64,000 nt of DNA from Lichtheimia corymbifera B2541 (taxonomy: Eukaryota > Mucoromycota > Mucoromycetes > Mucorales > Lichtheimiaceae): contig JNEU01000860.1 in NCBI GenBank assembly GCA_000697475.1, forward strand, positions 1 to 64,000. Direction: 5' to 3'. Of this stretch, positions 34,740 through 47,146 are shown one piece after another; the stretch's first letter is position 1; each line of letters begins with the position of its first letter. The notes under the pieces were generated by a model. The model ran no database searches and was not told where the DNA came from. It saw only the letters and a list, made by a program, of their open reading frames with translations. Made by a program: the position numbers and the translations under genes.

Positions 34740-36488
34740 GAAAACGTCGACATTCTCTTCTTGACACACATGCACACACACACACACCACACAAAAGATT
34801 CCCTTCTCTTTATTTGCTTTGTCATTCCCATTCAACTTGTTGCTGTATATAACAAAAAAAAACATATATAACGTTGTAGATACTATTAAAGCTCGTTCCT
34901 GTTTCTGTACTTAACATCTCATTAAGCATATGCCGCCAAAACAGTGATATTCTCCTCATATCATGACCCCCCACTTCCCTTCCTCACCCCTCCCCTTTTT
35001 TCTCCTCTTGTTAGCGATAAGAAATTGCAGGATATGATTAAAGACAAGATGTGCATGTACTTTCACCAATTATTGTTGCATTGGTACCAACATGTTACAT
35101 TTTTTAATGTTTGCCACTTACCAAGATACTGACTACTTGCTGCAGCAGTGTTAATCATCTTTATGTCCCTTTCTGAATTTCACGCCAGCCTAACAGATAT
35201 CACGCAATCCCAGATCCGAAATCCCCCTTCTCTCAACATTCCGTTAGACACATGCAGGCACCCTGTTTCCAACAGAATATTCGCATGATCGAGAGCGTGC
35301 ACGAATGATTCGAACGCCCCCGATACACGCATAATCTTGATATTTTTCACTCTCCGTCTTCTTAATCATAGTACAAGTCAAGAATGTCATCATTCTTTTC
35401 TCTCTCCTCAAGGTTAAAATATCACATCCAGCGCAGCCATAAGTTGACATGATAGAGCAATTGATGGGAATGACAAGGAATATGCTAGAAATGGATGATA
35501 CATGAGAGACAACAACAACAAGAACCGACTTTTAGCCTGAGAATGACGTGCTCTTAATGTACCTCGACCTGTTTTTTATACTAACAACATTTTGACAGCA
35601 ATATCCCTCATTTCAATCAGGTTAGCCAAGTAGTCGGTGATACGTTTCACAGATGGATCCATGTGCGCGCAACACAGCTACTATAGCAAGAATAAGGCCA
35701 TATGCAGATTCCCCGGCACCCAACCCGAGATAGGGGGTTTTCAGGAAGCCATGTACAAGAATCTTCGATACAGGTGTACAAGATCTTGTAAAACGAATCA
35801 TGCGCAGAAAGAGTGGAATGACATTTTATTGTTAGGAGAAGGATAAAAGATCAACATCAACCAATATCCGCTATGATCATGCATCCATGGTGGGTCCGCT
35901 CCTCCCATTTGTAAAGCACATGGATTATCCTCTTTGCTTGTCAGCAATCGTCAAAGCATTACTTTTGTACATACACACCAAAAGTGACCATGTGACACAA
36001 TGTTGTGCATTTTATTCTAGCGAGTCGAGACCACGTGGCGACATACCACGTAGCCGCCAGATGCTTTGATTGTCTCGGATTTCTCGCAAAAGTCTCTTTT
36101 CAAGTGTTTTCTTCCAAGGACCCATAAGCATGTCAAACAATAGTGGAAAAACGGTCATGGAGGATAACGATCACTTGCTAAAAAAAGAAGCAATTCTGAT
36201 TGAACCCTTTATGCCGGCTTTCATTTGCATCATACACACACCTATTACGTCAGATGATTGTTGTCCCCCGTTACTTCCATCATAATGTCGTTATATCAAC
36301 TGCGTGTGAGAATACGTATCCATCCACCATTATCACATGAACGTTTTTAGAAATGCGGTTGAAATGTTATTATCATAAGGGCAAACTAGGGAGGCATACA
36401 TAATATACACATACGCAAACAAAGGGACAAAAAAGGATAAAAGATGTATATATGAGAGAAATGCATGGATGTGATATGATTGTTGTTA
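34740..36488. other. Intergenic region, no gene recognised
   Basis: About 1.7 kb. An AC run (34772-34795) and an AT-rich stretch form the 3' end of the SERTA-like gene. Further ORFs (35637-36285, plus strand, 60-71 codons) do not join through splice sites and match nothing. GATTCGAAC at 35309-35317 resembles a tRNA T-loop on the minus strand, but no cloverleaf forms. Confidence 0.5.
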
Positions 36489-37568
36489 TTATTTGCAGAA
36501 TGATTCAATGACGGCAAGATGTCGTGATGCACGAACAAGATGATAAATCATATAGATGTGAGTTATGATCAGGACCAAAGTCAACGTCAATAAGCATCCC
36601 ATGCCATGAGTTGCTTCATTATCCTCTGTTGTGGTATCTTTGTTATCATTGTCGTTGTTTTGAATGATCGGCGCCTTCTCCGTGGGTGTTGATGGTGGTG
36701 GTAAGGCAAGCATCGGTCGCCATCGGCCCGGCCAAAACAATGTAGTACGTTGTTTTCTTGCGGTGGTTGGAGGTGAAGGAGGAGGAGATGATGATGGTGA
36801 TATAGCTGCAGGTGAAGGAGGTGGTGTTGGTAATACTTGTTGCGTTGTTCTGATGGCTTCCTTGGATGGCACAGTCGTCGTAGCAATCGTGGAGACATGG
36901 CTCGCTCGATCCTCCTCCTCGTCTTCATCATGTTTTTGTTTCTTGTCACTTTGAGGATGATGCTCTTCCCAAAGGTCCATCAAAAGCTGATAGGCATCGT
37001 CGCGTGAGAGAAATGATGCAAATACATGCTAAATCATCATGTGAGTAGAGAGAGACTTTTATTTTTCTCACAAACAGGCTGCTTTACTCTACCTTTTCGC
37101 GTCCTGACACAATTCGAATACCATTAGGAATCAGTCTAGCCGTGTTGCGCTTCTCGATGACTTCAATGTCGGTAAATGCAATAGCAATCTATTACATGAG
37201 TTGACCATGTTGGGTTAACACGAGCTCTGTGGTGGAAAGCAGATCTGACGGTTGTAGGATTTCAGCAAAGAAAGGAGTACCCGTCGATTTTACCGGTCGG
37301 CAATGATACGCACCCGAGTGATCCATCCGAAGATGTTGGCCTTGAAACAAACGTGGTGCTCAGAAACATACATGTGTCCTTGAACCAAAATGTCCTTTTG
37401 TAATGCACATCGATATACTGCTTCATTATGAGTGATACGTGTGGTCAAGTAGCTAGTGACATATATATAGAAGATAATAGTACCTTGCAGTAAACGTTCA
37501 TCCAATGGCACAGAGTCAAAGAGTGAATGAAATAAATGGCGACGACGACGCATACTCATCGAGTTCAT
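36489..37568 (-). CDS. GRAM-domain protein with C-terminal membrane segment
   Basis: Four exons: 37568-37484, 37420-37314, 37188-37093, 37028-36489; 275 residues. The GRAM domain (about 10-110) is assembled across all exons: LFDSVPLDERLLQ, AVYRCALQKDILVQGHMYVS, EHHVCFKANIFGWITR, IAIAFTDIEVIEKRNTARLI, PNGIRIVSGREK and HVFASFLSRDDAYQLL. It is followed by an acidic and Pro/Ser-rich linker. A hydrophobic helix near residues 243-262 (GCLLTLTLVLIITHIYMIYH) ends the protein and suggests a tail anchor. It resembles GRAMD/Lam contact-site proteins but has no VASt (StART-like) domain, so a tether or sensor role is more likely than sterol transport. The gene is divergent from the Atg26 gene across 2 kb. 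Confidence 0.88.
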
Positions 37569-39535
37569 GAAGAAATGATAAATCTCAGTGACATGGAAGT
37601 GAAGGAAAGAGAGAAAAAAGGGTTAATACATGCATATGTCATGGGCCCATGCTGCAATCCTTTTTAATGTATGTGTGGAAGGGTTGATGATGAGCCGTTT
37701 AGCAACTGAGTATAAACATCCCACCTTGGGGTTCCTTTGGCCGGGCCGAGCATGATGACTCTCTGACATAGTAAAAATGGTGAAGCATAGTTTCCACCAA
37801 TCCAGTCGCCCCTTTCTTGTCTTTATCTGGTTATTGTTACAACACCCTGGCTCATCACTTTTTGGTATCACTACTACAATCCACAACAGCTTCTTTTATC
37901 CCTATTGTCATATTGCTCGTCGTGGTCTCGTTAAAAGTAATAAAGCGGCACGGAATAATGATAAAACCGAAAGAACGTCTGAACACAAGAGACTCAGCAG
38001 CAAACGGCGCACGTCCCATTTTGCCTATAGATCATGCTCCCCATGCACATCTCTCGAATAACATTGTAGATAAAGGTCGGCATAACAATAATTCCTTAAC
38101 ACGTGAATGTTGGTCAATACGACCAAACAAAAAACATCTCGCCATTGGATATATGCGGAAAGCAGGCGATGATGATTGAGATGAGATGATGGGGCTAGTT
38201 ATTTACACAACAACAGGCTCCTGGCATGGATGTACTTGGTGGTATGTAGTATATCATCATCCTCCAATCATTTAATTTCATCAGTGGTACATACCAATGT
38301 CACTTATGATATGCGTATGTAGTAATCTTGGGATGAGTCATAATACTATTACGGTGAATGTTCCTATTGAAAAGTGCTGTAACACGTAAATCCAGCCATT
38401 TGAGCGCAGATCCCTCACTACCCAAGATTACCCGAATGCACTTTCATAGATATAGATTTGTGGTGTAAGGGTACTTTGCTGCCCTTGTTAACAGTCTACT
38501 ATGCATCGAATGTGTCCATTGACTATAATTTACTAGCTTGTTGGCGGTAATGGTCTATGCCCTTTATATCGATTTACTAGGATGGTTGGGTCTAAGAACC
38601 TAAAAGCTATACTCGCGCCTAATCCAATTGTCCTCGCGAGTAGAAATAAAGAAGGTATTGGGTTGATTATGGTGACATAAAGATGATGATTGAGAGCACA
38701 ATCAATCCTCGGAAGACAACATAATATAGCATAATATTTGTTGTGCGTATGGAAGAAGAGAAAGCTTATTTAATACAACTAATTATCAATCATCATTGTC
38801 TCCGTGATATCTCAGGCCTTACCAATAAGCACCTACTACTGGTCGTTGATGCGTGTAGGATGTCATTACGTACTTTCATTCGAGGTATTTGGCACGAGGT
38901 GGATAGTATACAGCACAGCAATGATCCACACGTATGCGTACACTGAGCAGCCTCAACATTAATGACACACTACCCCTTTTAGCAAACTGCATCAGGGCGT
39001 GATGGATGTACTCTCCTTGGGTGATGCGCAGCAAGCTATATGTGGTTCTTTATGTGAGGAATAGCCCTTGGTTTTACTGTTTGTTGCACTGCTGCGCATC
39101 TTCAGCAGCATGAGATGGCAACACATGGCGAGGGTTACACTAAAATAGATAAACAGAGAATGTCATGCTCATTCATAGTTTCAGCATAGGATAAGCCCAG
39201 ATATCCCTCAACAAACATACCCAGCTTGTCATCATGGTGGCCATTGTGTGTTGTAGTACAATGGTGTCACTGATCCACATCATCACCTCTTAACATACTC
39301 TCTCCTCCATCCCAATAATATTTCTATCAAGCTATGGAAGGGGATCAAAAGTGATGAGAAAAGGTGTATGTCGTCTATCAGATCTCAATTGCGTGTGAAT
39401 GTTGGTCGTGTGTCATCACCACCGATGATAGGTGCAATTACCAATCACAGGGCGTCGCATAGGCGGTGTATGGTGCCTATCAACGCCGCCGCATGAAAAC
39501 TGCACTCTTGCTCCACTTCTTCTTTACTCTCTATC
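37569..39535. other. Intergenic region between GRAM and Atg26 genes
   Basis: About 2 kb. The plus-strand frame around 37817-38179 (120 codons) has a hydrophobic stretch (IPIVILLVVVSLKVI) but no suitable ATG, so I do not call it. A perfect hairpin TACTCGCG (38610-38617) / CGCGAGTA (38635-38642) stands alone. The remainder is non-coding as far as I can see. Confidence 0.5.
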
Positions 39536-42500
39536 ATGGACCGACTCAACGCCAACCATAATCTCCTGCAATTCATATCGGCTGCAGCACAAGCGGTAAT
39601 TGCTTTTATTCATTGCACTTGCATATCGTTGTGGGTTCATGTGGGACTAACAGACAACTCTTTTTTACGGGGATCACTCTCTTCATTCTGGATCGACCTT
39701 GTCTCCTTATTGTACGGATGGGACATTCACCTTCAGCTAGAAACGGACGATTGTACAGCGAATGCGAGTTGCAATGGGATGCCAGACAATTCCACAGCAT
39801 TAGACGATAGACCATCTCCAAGTTAGTATTATCAATATCAGCCAAAGTGGCGCATTGCTAATGTATTGTCTTTGTTCACGATAGACTATGAAAGGCAGGA
39901 CAGAGAGATTGAAGTGATGCTCGCTGATGCAACGGGAAACAATGTGGAGGATATATCTCGCAGTATGCAGCGTTCAAGGGAACCACCATCATCCGAAGAT
40001 ATCATCAGAGAAACGACCTTGGCAGAGAAATTACAACTCATATTTGGATTATCAAAAGCCGAAAAGTTACATGGTGGTAAGTTACAGTGTGTGAGGTTGA
40101 ATGAAATCTAGATAGTGTTGAATGGCTGATATATTCATTGTGTATTCCAAGTATGGTCATGCTGCATGGTCCGATCGGCCATTGTCCCTGGAACATTATA
40201 TCTTACCGAACGCCATGTTTGCTTTTACGCATCCCTGCCGCAAAATCCAGTGAGTATTGAGCAAGGATGGGGGAGTCATATGCGTGATTGACCACGCGAG
40301 CAGCCAGCTCAATGTCACATGTTGTAGCACGTTTATCGGAAGACTGGATATCTTCTGGTCAAGCATCCTACCAAGAACGGCTTTGACCGATGTTTTTTCG
40401 AGCTCAAGGATGATATGTTGGCATGGCATGAAAATGCTACAGACAAATACTCCCCCAAAGGAAAAGTTGATCTCAAGGAAGCACTTGCAGTGAGGGCATC
40501 CAGGAAACGTGAATTTGGATTCAAAGTCATCACTATGAACAAGACATGGCATTTGCAAGCTGATACCAATGCAGCTATGGTAGAATGGTATATATGGAGG
40601 AGATGAGGGTTGGTGGATGTTTACTGATACAAGTGTCAATATTTAGGATCAACGTTCTACAAAAGGCAATTTTCAAAGCAAAGAACACTGGCAACAGCCT
40701 CAAGATTGCGCTGCCCTTTGAGAATATCTTGGATATGGAGCTCACTGAAGCCTTTGAATTCCAGCAGTTTTTGCAAATTCGAGCTGTCGGTATTGATGAT
40801 AGCTTTGTCATGGATGAGGTATGGATCAATATCTTGATATCAGTGATCATCGTTGACCTGACAACTTGTTTAGTACTACTTTACTTATTTCGCAGACGCC
40901 AATGCAACCTTTACGTCATTGAAAAGCACGTGGGGTCACTCGCAACAACAAAGCACGCATTCATTGTCTCGTTCATTATCTCGTTCTGGTGGTGGCAGTG
41001 GGGCTACATCGCCAACGTATTCGTTTCCAGATTTATATGAGAATTCACAGCCCATTGTTATTCCACCTCTGCATACCATGCCGACTACTACAACCGACCG
41101 TTCCACTCCCTCGCCTGTTTTTCACGTGACAGATCCCACAGCAGCTGATATCAACGATTCGTCGAGCTCAGAAGAGGAAGAGCAGCCTATGGTGGATTGG
41201 CTCGCTGAAAAACGAAGATCTGGCATGAAGCTTGTATATGGATTCTTGGGCGGGAATAGTAGCGGAAGCGCAGCTACAGTGTACCACACGGCGGATGAGG
41301 ATCATGTCGACCAAGATACTATACCCCAAAGTTCAGCAGACATCAAAACCAGTCGTTCATTTCCACATGAAGAGCCTATCGATGAGCGTACAAGAGCAAA
41401 CTTTCGAAAGTATTTCGTACTTCCAGAGGCAGACAAGTTGAATGCAGGTACACAGAAATTGTGAGGAATTTAAGTAACTGAGATACTAAGCACTCTTTAT
41501 GCTTTAGTTTACCGCTGCTCATTGATGAAAACTCTCCCTTGTTATGGGAAGCTGTATATATCCACCAACCATGTATCATTCAACTCCAAGGGTTTTGCAA
41601 CAAAAGCAAAGGTACAGTGTTCATGATGCGTTGGATCCCTATAGATGCTCATTCAACAAAGATGATTATACCTTTTAGTGACATTATGAGGATACAGAAG
41701 ATCCGGAGTGGTTATATCTTTCATTCATTGAGTATTCTTACACAGAACAAGAAAGAAGTAAGTGGGGGTGTGATTGGAGATTGCTCGTGCTGCTGTGTCT
41801 GACCAAAAAGATAGGTATTTATCGAATTTTCATCCGCTGCCGCACGCAATAGTTGCTTTGCAAGATTATTTCTCCAACACAAATGGCATTTTGAATCAAA
41901 GCCATCCTCAGATCAACTCAGGTGAGGGTGCAAATGATGGATATGGGACCTCTTTCTTTATCCTTTATACTTACAATGATCGATATTAAGAGATATCAAG
42001 GATTGGGAAGCTCGCCTTATGGAAGAAGAACACAGCGAGACATCTGCTTTGCCGCAATTACAAACCGGTAAGATTGGTTATTCATGACCTTCTTTATCCC
42101 TTATTAACTTCTTAACGCTTATTTGCATAATAGACGGGTTGCCGATTCTTTCGCATACATCAGACGAGCCTTTGCTATACAAGAAGCCAGACAAGCCATT
42201 GCATTTCACTTGTATTACTATTGGTACTCGAGGCGATGTTCAACCTTATATTGCTTTATGCAAAGGATTGATGGCTGATGGACACAAATGCCGTATTGCA
42301 ACCCATGACGAGTTCAAGGACTGGATTGAGGAGCATGATATTGAATTCCGATCAATTGGTGGCGATCCAAGTGAATTGATGGTAATAGTATACTCTTTGA
42401 TGTCTAATTCTGATGCTGGTTACTCATAACGAATATCTCTTTAACTAGCGCCTATGCGTGGAAAACAACTTTTTCAGTGTTAATTTTGTCAAGGAAGGAT

Positions 42501-43935
42501 TGCGTTTGGTAAGCGAAGATCATACATAAGAAAACGGCCCACTAACAATTGTCGTTGGCAATAGTTCAAAGGCTGGATTGACGAGCTTCTTGAAAAGACT
42601 TGGATTGCGTGTCAAGGCACGGATGTGTTGATTGAAAGCCCTAGTGCAATGGTGGGAGTTCATATGGCTGAGAAACTACGTAAGTATCTAGCGATGGGCT
42701 ATTTGAATCACGACAGCTAATCTTCATCTGGTAAAGATGTTCCATACTTTCGATCATTCCCAATGCCAATGACAAAGACTCGCTCTTTCCCACACCCATT
42801 TGCAACACCCAACAACCCCAAAGGATGGCTCTATAATGGCATGACCTATGTGCTCTTTGATCATGCTATTTGGCGCGCAATTGCCACCAGCACGAACAAC
42901 TTCCGTCGCGATGTCCTTCAGTTATCACCTACGAGTTATGAAAAGTTGGATATCTGGAAAATCCCATATCTTTATTCATTCAGTCCAAGCATCGTACCTA
43001 GCCCTCTGGACTGGAAGGATTGGATACATTGCACTGGTTATTGGTTTTTGGATAATCCGCAGGTAAGATGGTATTGTTGATTACTGGATTGGAAAGGATA
43101 CTTATCTATTCCGTTTAGACCGGTTGGAAACCTAGTGACGAGTTGATGCATTTTCTCAAATCCAAAGACCAACGACCCATTGTTTATATTGGATTCGGCT
43201 CGATTATTGTATCCGATCCTGACGACATTACTAGGACTATTGTCGATGCTGTATTGCTTTCCAATGTGCGAGCCATTATCTCGAAAGGATGGTCTTCTCG
43301 ACTACAACAGAACAAAGACAGTGATACCGATAGCCTATTGCAGAGATATCCCGATACCATCATAAGCGTGCAAGCAGTGCCACATGATTGGCTATTTCCA
43401 CAAATGCGTGCAGTGGTACATCATGGTGGTGCAGGCACCACAGCAGCTGGTCTTCGAGCAGGCGTGCCAACCATTGTCAAACCATTTTTCGCCGATCAAT
43501 TCTTTTGGGGAGAACGCGTAGAAGAAATGGGTCTTGGCCTCTGTATCAAGGATATGACAGTAGAACATCTCTCGGCTGCTTTACGAGTTGTTTCAACAGA
43601 TGCAAGCATGCTTAGGATGGCACAGGTCTTGGGTGAAAAAATTCGTCAGGTAAGCAATCATTTATCTTGCATGAAATTCAACTTTCAATCATGGCTCAAT
43701 CATATGTTGCTAGGAAAACGGCGTGGAAACAGCTATTCAATGTTTGTACCGCGACATGGAGCTGGCACGAGAACGCACATTGCTATCAGCGCAAAAGACC
43801 AGTCAAGACGATGATAATGATTATACAACTTCACCACTCGAAGACAGCTTAGTCGATGACCAAGAATGGACTTTGATAGAGTCAACAGCTTCCGGGTCTG
43901 TTTCACCTGCATCATGGAGACCACGGGCAGCATGA
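39536..43935 (+). CDS. Sterol 3-beta-glucosyltransferase, Atg26/UGT51 type
   Basis: Seventeen exons: 39536-39595, 39737-39821, 39885-40076, 40152-40249, 40328-40587, 40647-40818, 40874-41447, 41508-41611, 41662-41757, 41815-41921, 41991-42067, 42134-42381, 42449-42508, 42565-42679, 42737-43062, 43119-43649, 43714-43935; 1108 residues. The enzyme transfers glucose from UDP-glucose to ergosterol-type sterols. Order: N-terminal GRAM ([17 protein letters not shown]), PH domain ([10 protein letters not shown] then [14 protein letters not shown]), disordered Ser/acidic insert, second GRAM ([20 protein letters not shown]), GT1/GT28 catalytic domain. The catalytic part has [43 protein letters not shown] and the sugar-nucleotide site [19 protein letters not shown] with [12 protein letters not shown]. 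Exons 1 and 2 encode no known domain and rest on splice phase; the donor of exon 2 is GTTAGT. All later junctions restore conserved sequence. Confidence 0.95.
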
Positions 43936-44611
43936 TATTACATCAACTACTACTACCTATACTATTATTCTCTTATATATACACGACACTCCTCAGTTAT
44001 AGCATCGAGCATATTCTTAATGGTACAAGTTTTAATACAGTTACATTGTATGTGTACAATTCCTTGAGAGCATGATCAAGCCAAGAAAATTTGCCCTTTT
44101 ATGGGGATTAATCCGGGATGCAGAGTGTTGTGTAGTACAACATGGTTGGTGGTACATGAACCCGTTTTTGTGCGATCGGCTGCCTACAAAACACAAGCTA
44201 TCATGGGAGAGGACGTAATTGTGGATCCAAGTGAACAATAGAGGAGATCCAACGTGATATCATTGTGCTAAAAATAGATACTAGTGCCAAGCGACAAGCT
44301 CACTTGTCTTGGCAGGTAATACGCATACACCATCCACATTACAGAAAACAAAGGGACCGAAAAGGAGAAAATAGCCACATTCCAAAAACAAAGGGATGGG
44401 AGTTGAGGCGCATGTGATGAAGCATTGACCCCAATTTTGCCAAGCGACGTTGTTTTATGGTTGTCGGAAGTCATCGGCCCAGAGCGGTTTCTTTGATCCA
44501 CCTACCAGTCTAAAAGGTATAAAAGGTGCATTATGATCTGTGGGATGATTTCTCACACACCTTTCTTTTCCACCTTTCATATACATCTATTCTCTCAACA
44601 ACACGACTAAA
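43936..44611. other. Intergenic region, promoter of CYSTM copy 2
   Basis: About 680 bp, with the 3' UTR of the Atg26 gene and a TATA box at 44518. No gene recognised. Confidence 0.5.
44518..44525 (+). promoter_or_regulatory. TATA box of CYSTM copy 2
   Basis: TATAAAAG lies 87 bp before the start codon at 44612, followed by a CT-rich leader. A strong TATA box fits an inducible, stress-type promoter. Confidence 0.55.
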
Positions 44612-44931
44612 ATGAATCAGCAAGGATACTACCAACAAGGCCCTCCTCCACCACAGCAAGCTTATTATCAACAACCTCCTGGTAACGATCGCAGCTCCAC
44701 TTGTTCCAAATCGATCACGTTCTTATTCACATCCTTTTTTTCTTTTTACTATTAGGCGGTTATTACCCACAACCTCAACCCCAGCCTGTCTATGTTCAAC
44801 AACAACCTGCACAAAGTAAGGCAAGCCAAGGAGGATGTATGGGTTTCCTTATGGGCTGCTTGGCATGCTGTGCTCTTGAAGAACTTTGCTGCTGCTGCTG
44901 CGCTGAAGAAACCTGTGAGATCTGCTGCTGA
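44612..44931 (+). CDS. CYSTM family cysteine-rich tail-anchored peptide (copy 2)
   Basis: Two exons, 44612-44681 and 44756-44931; 81 residues. The N-terminal part is Gln/Pro/Tyr-rich (QQGYYQQGPPPPQQAYYQQP). The C-terminal CYSTM module reads GGCMGFLMGCLACCALEEL, then a run of cysteines, CAEETCEICC. Compared with copy 1 at 11.8 kb it has the same plan and an intron in the repeat part, but no intron in the module and a longer cysteine tail. I infer ancient paralogs rather than a recent duplication. Confidence 0.9.
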
Positions 44932-45727
44932 TCATAAAACAATGCCAATACACTCGAACACTTCCATTGCACATATATATTCATACACATACAATGTCCT
45001 CATAACTACCATTCATCCAACTTTCCTCCCGCCTCTGTGATTTTATAAATACCCTCTTCATTTGTAATAATACATGGTCTGTGGTATATAGCACCAAATA
45101 CTCTTACTATTGATGGTTTGGGGGAAGAGAAAGTGTGAAGCAAACAATACGGTGCATGTGATGCAAGCTGTGTCTGTATAATCTTTGTGTGCAGCACCCG
45201 TTCCTAACCCAAGCGGCATCTCGCTATTATTACTTGCATATGAGATAATCTAAGATGCCTTTTTGCCATTCCTTAGTCATTGGCCTCAATAATATACTCT
45301 GATAAGCTTAAATTCAAGACGTGCGTTTTTAATCTCAATGATAGTTTAAATGACATACTAAGCGATCTTTGGGTTTGCCGCGTGTGCCCTGGATAGACGC
45401 ATGTGTCAGATTTAGCATGATCGGGATTTTGATGTCCCATTTGTTTTGGATTTGGCACAAAGATAGACGCACGGTTCGGTTACACACACCCTGAGCAATA
45501 AACCAAAAGTGTCAAACTCATTTCGGAAACTAGCTTTCCCGGTGCAACATAAAAGCTTCTTTTTTCCTTTTATCCTTTACAAGTTGCTTTGTATGGTGGA
45601 GTATTTTATTAAGAATGTAGTATACATGATAGAGTGATTGGAAGAGAAAGAGAGTAAACTAGATACAATGTATAATGTGGGATTATCAACCGAGATAAGT
45701 ATATAAAGGAAGCAGTGGGTTGTCTCA
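44932..45727. other. Intergenic region, no gene recognised
   Basis: About 800 bp between convergent genes. GATAGACGCA occurs twice (45392-45401 and 45462-45471) in otherwise unrelated sequence. No supported ORF. Confidence 0.5.
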
Positions 45728-47146
45728 TCAGTCTACAAGTATGAGGATATCATTGTTGTTATTGTTGTCGTTGTGTTGGCAGGAGGATTTGATGTCGGCA
45801 TTGAGATGATCTGACAAGCAACAGTCTTCTTCAACACCGCTGTCGTCATGGCAAAGATCGTCGGATGGGTATTGACTATTGCTTGCATCACGGTAGGTAC
45901 GCACCACACATTCCATAGCTTCCCACCACGTATATTGACGAGCCTTATTCACAGCTGCATGTCCCATACGTAACCGCATTTCCTTGTTTTGAACGAGAGA
46001 ATCGAGTTGCTGATGGTATCGATCGCATTGCTCCTTTCTTGATAAGCCCGTTGTGTCCAGTAATAAACCTGTTGTACCATGATCCACCAGATCACATACG
46101 CCTTCAGCCCATAAACCTGCCACAGGAAGACCTGATGCCATTGCCTCCAGAACCACTTGTCCAAATGTCTCCGTTGTTGAAGCAAAAGCGAAAATGTCTG
46201 CTGATGCATATGCTGCTGCCAATGCGTCGCCTTGCAAGTAACCAGTCCAAGTGACAGGGATATGTGTACGTTGGCATTCAGCTTGAATTTCATCAAAAGC
46301 AGGACCATGACCCACAATCACCAAATGACACTGAGAATGATCCATTTGTTTGTATGCATCCAAGACCAAACCGATATTCTTCTCAAATGATACTCGACCC
46401 ACGTAGAGTAGGATGATCTTATCGTTGCTTGTCGTGGTGGTCCAGGACTGTTGAAGAGCCAGAGATCGCCGAGTAGGAGAGAATTGATTGACATCAATAC
46501 CACGTGGCCATATCCTTACATTCTCAAATCCTCGCTGCCTTAGAATACGCCGAGTTGACTGTGATGGACACATGACGTATCGAGAGAAAGAATGACAAAA
46601 CCGGTTCCATTTCCACATAGTAGGCGCAAGGAAATTGTATCCAAAGTGAGTGCAGTAGGTGGCAAGGTTGGTGTGATAGGATGATACAAGGGCGGTCTTG
46701 GGTAGATAATAGCGTATCACGGCAAGTCCAACAGCTCCCAGCCAGCAAGGATCAACCAAGTGAATCACATGAGGTGCAAAGTCAATCAGCCGTCGTGTAA
46801 ATCCGGATCGCCAAAAGTTCAACTTGAGTTCAGGATAAGGCGGGAATGGAATGCCTGTTGTACCCATAAGCTCGGCACCCGCGTATTCTGTCATACCGCT
46901 CTCGGGACCGAGGACAAGCACTTGGTGGTCATTAGCATTCAGGTGTTCAAGCAAACGCGCCAATGTACGCGTGACACCGTCGACCTTGGGTAGAAAATTC
47001 TCTGTAATTATGGCAATGCGCATGTCAAAGCTGCCGATAAAAGGAAAAGCAACGAGGAGAATAAATAAAGGGATGCTGTTGTTGTCACCTTCAAGTGCGG
47101 GAAAACAAGACAAAGAAAGGAGAAGTAATATGATAACGGCATGCAA
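45728..47146 (-). CDS. GT4 family glycosyltransferase (SQD2/PimB-like), intronless
   Basis: A single exon of 472 residues. The GT-B fold of GT4 enzymes is complete. N-domain: RIAIITENFLPKVDGVTRTL, LARLLEHLNANDHQVLVLGP, PHVIHLVDPCWLGAVG, VSSYHTNLATYC. C-domain: ILLYVGRVSFEKNIGLVLDA, HLVIVGHGPAFDEIQ, VTWTGYLQGDALAAAYASAD, and the donor-site motif FASTTETFGQVVLEAMASGLP. Relatives use GDP-mannose or UDP-sulfoquinovose to glycosylate lipids; the substrate here is unknown. The longest frame adds a hydrophobic leader (VIILLLLSLSCFPAL, then LFILLVAFPFIG) before the usual start MRIAI at 47023. Either ATG may be used, giving a membrane-anchored or a soluble form. The tail is Asn/Asp-rich. Lack of introns sets it apart from nearly all neighbours and would fit transfer from bacteria or a retrocopy, but is not proof. 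Confidence 0.92.
   Translation of the reverse strand: MHAVIILLLLSLSCFPALEGDNNSIPLFILLVAFPFIGSFDMRIAIITENFLPKVDGVTRTLARLLEHLNANDHQVLVLGPESGMTEYAGAELMGTTGIPFPPYPELKLNFWRSGFTRRLIDFAPHVIHLVDPCWLGAVGLAVIRYYLPKTALVSSYHTNLATYCTHFGYNFLAPTMWKWNRFCHSFSRYVMCPSQSTRRILRQRGFENVRIWPRGIDVNQFSPTRRSLALQQSWTTTTSNDKIILLYVGRVSFEKNIGLVLDAYKQMDHSQCHLVIVGHGPAFDEIQAECQRTHIPVTWTGYLQGDALAAAYASADIFAFASTTETFGQVVLEAMASGLPVAGLWAEGVCDLVDHGTTGLLLDTTGLSRKEQCDRYHQQLDSLVQNKEMRLRMGHAAVNKARQYTWWEAMECVVRTYRDASNSQYPSDDLCHDDSGVEEDCCLSDHLNADIKSSCQHNDNNNNNDILILVD

Noticed and set aside
35300..35325. tRNA-like T-loop GATTCGAAC on the minus strand
   Set aside because: Flanking bases do not form a T stem, and no D arm, anticodon stem or acceptor stem can be drawn.
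37817..38179. 120-codon plus-strand frame with a hydrophobic stretch
   Set aside because: No ATG precedes the hydrophobic segment in frame, and no good splice from the upstream ATG frame at 37777 restores it.
45392..45471. Twice-occurring GATAGACGCA as a possible direct-repeat element
   Set aside because: Only ten bases match and the flanks are unrelated; chance or a minor regulatory motif is as likely.
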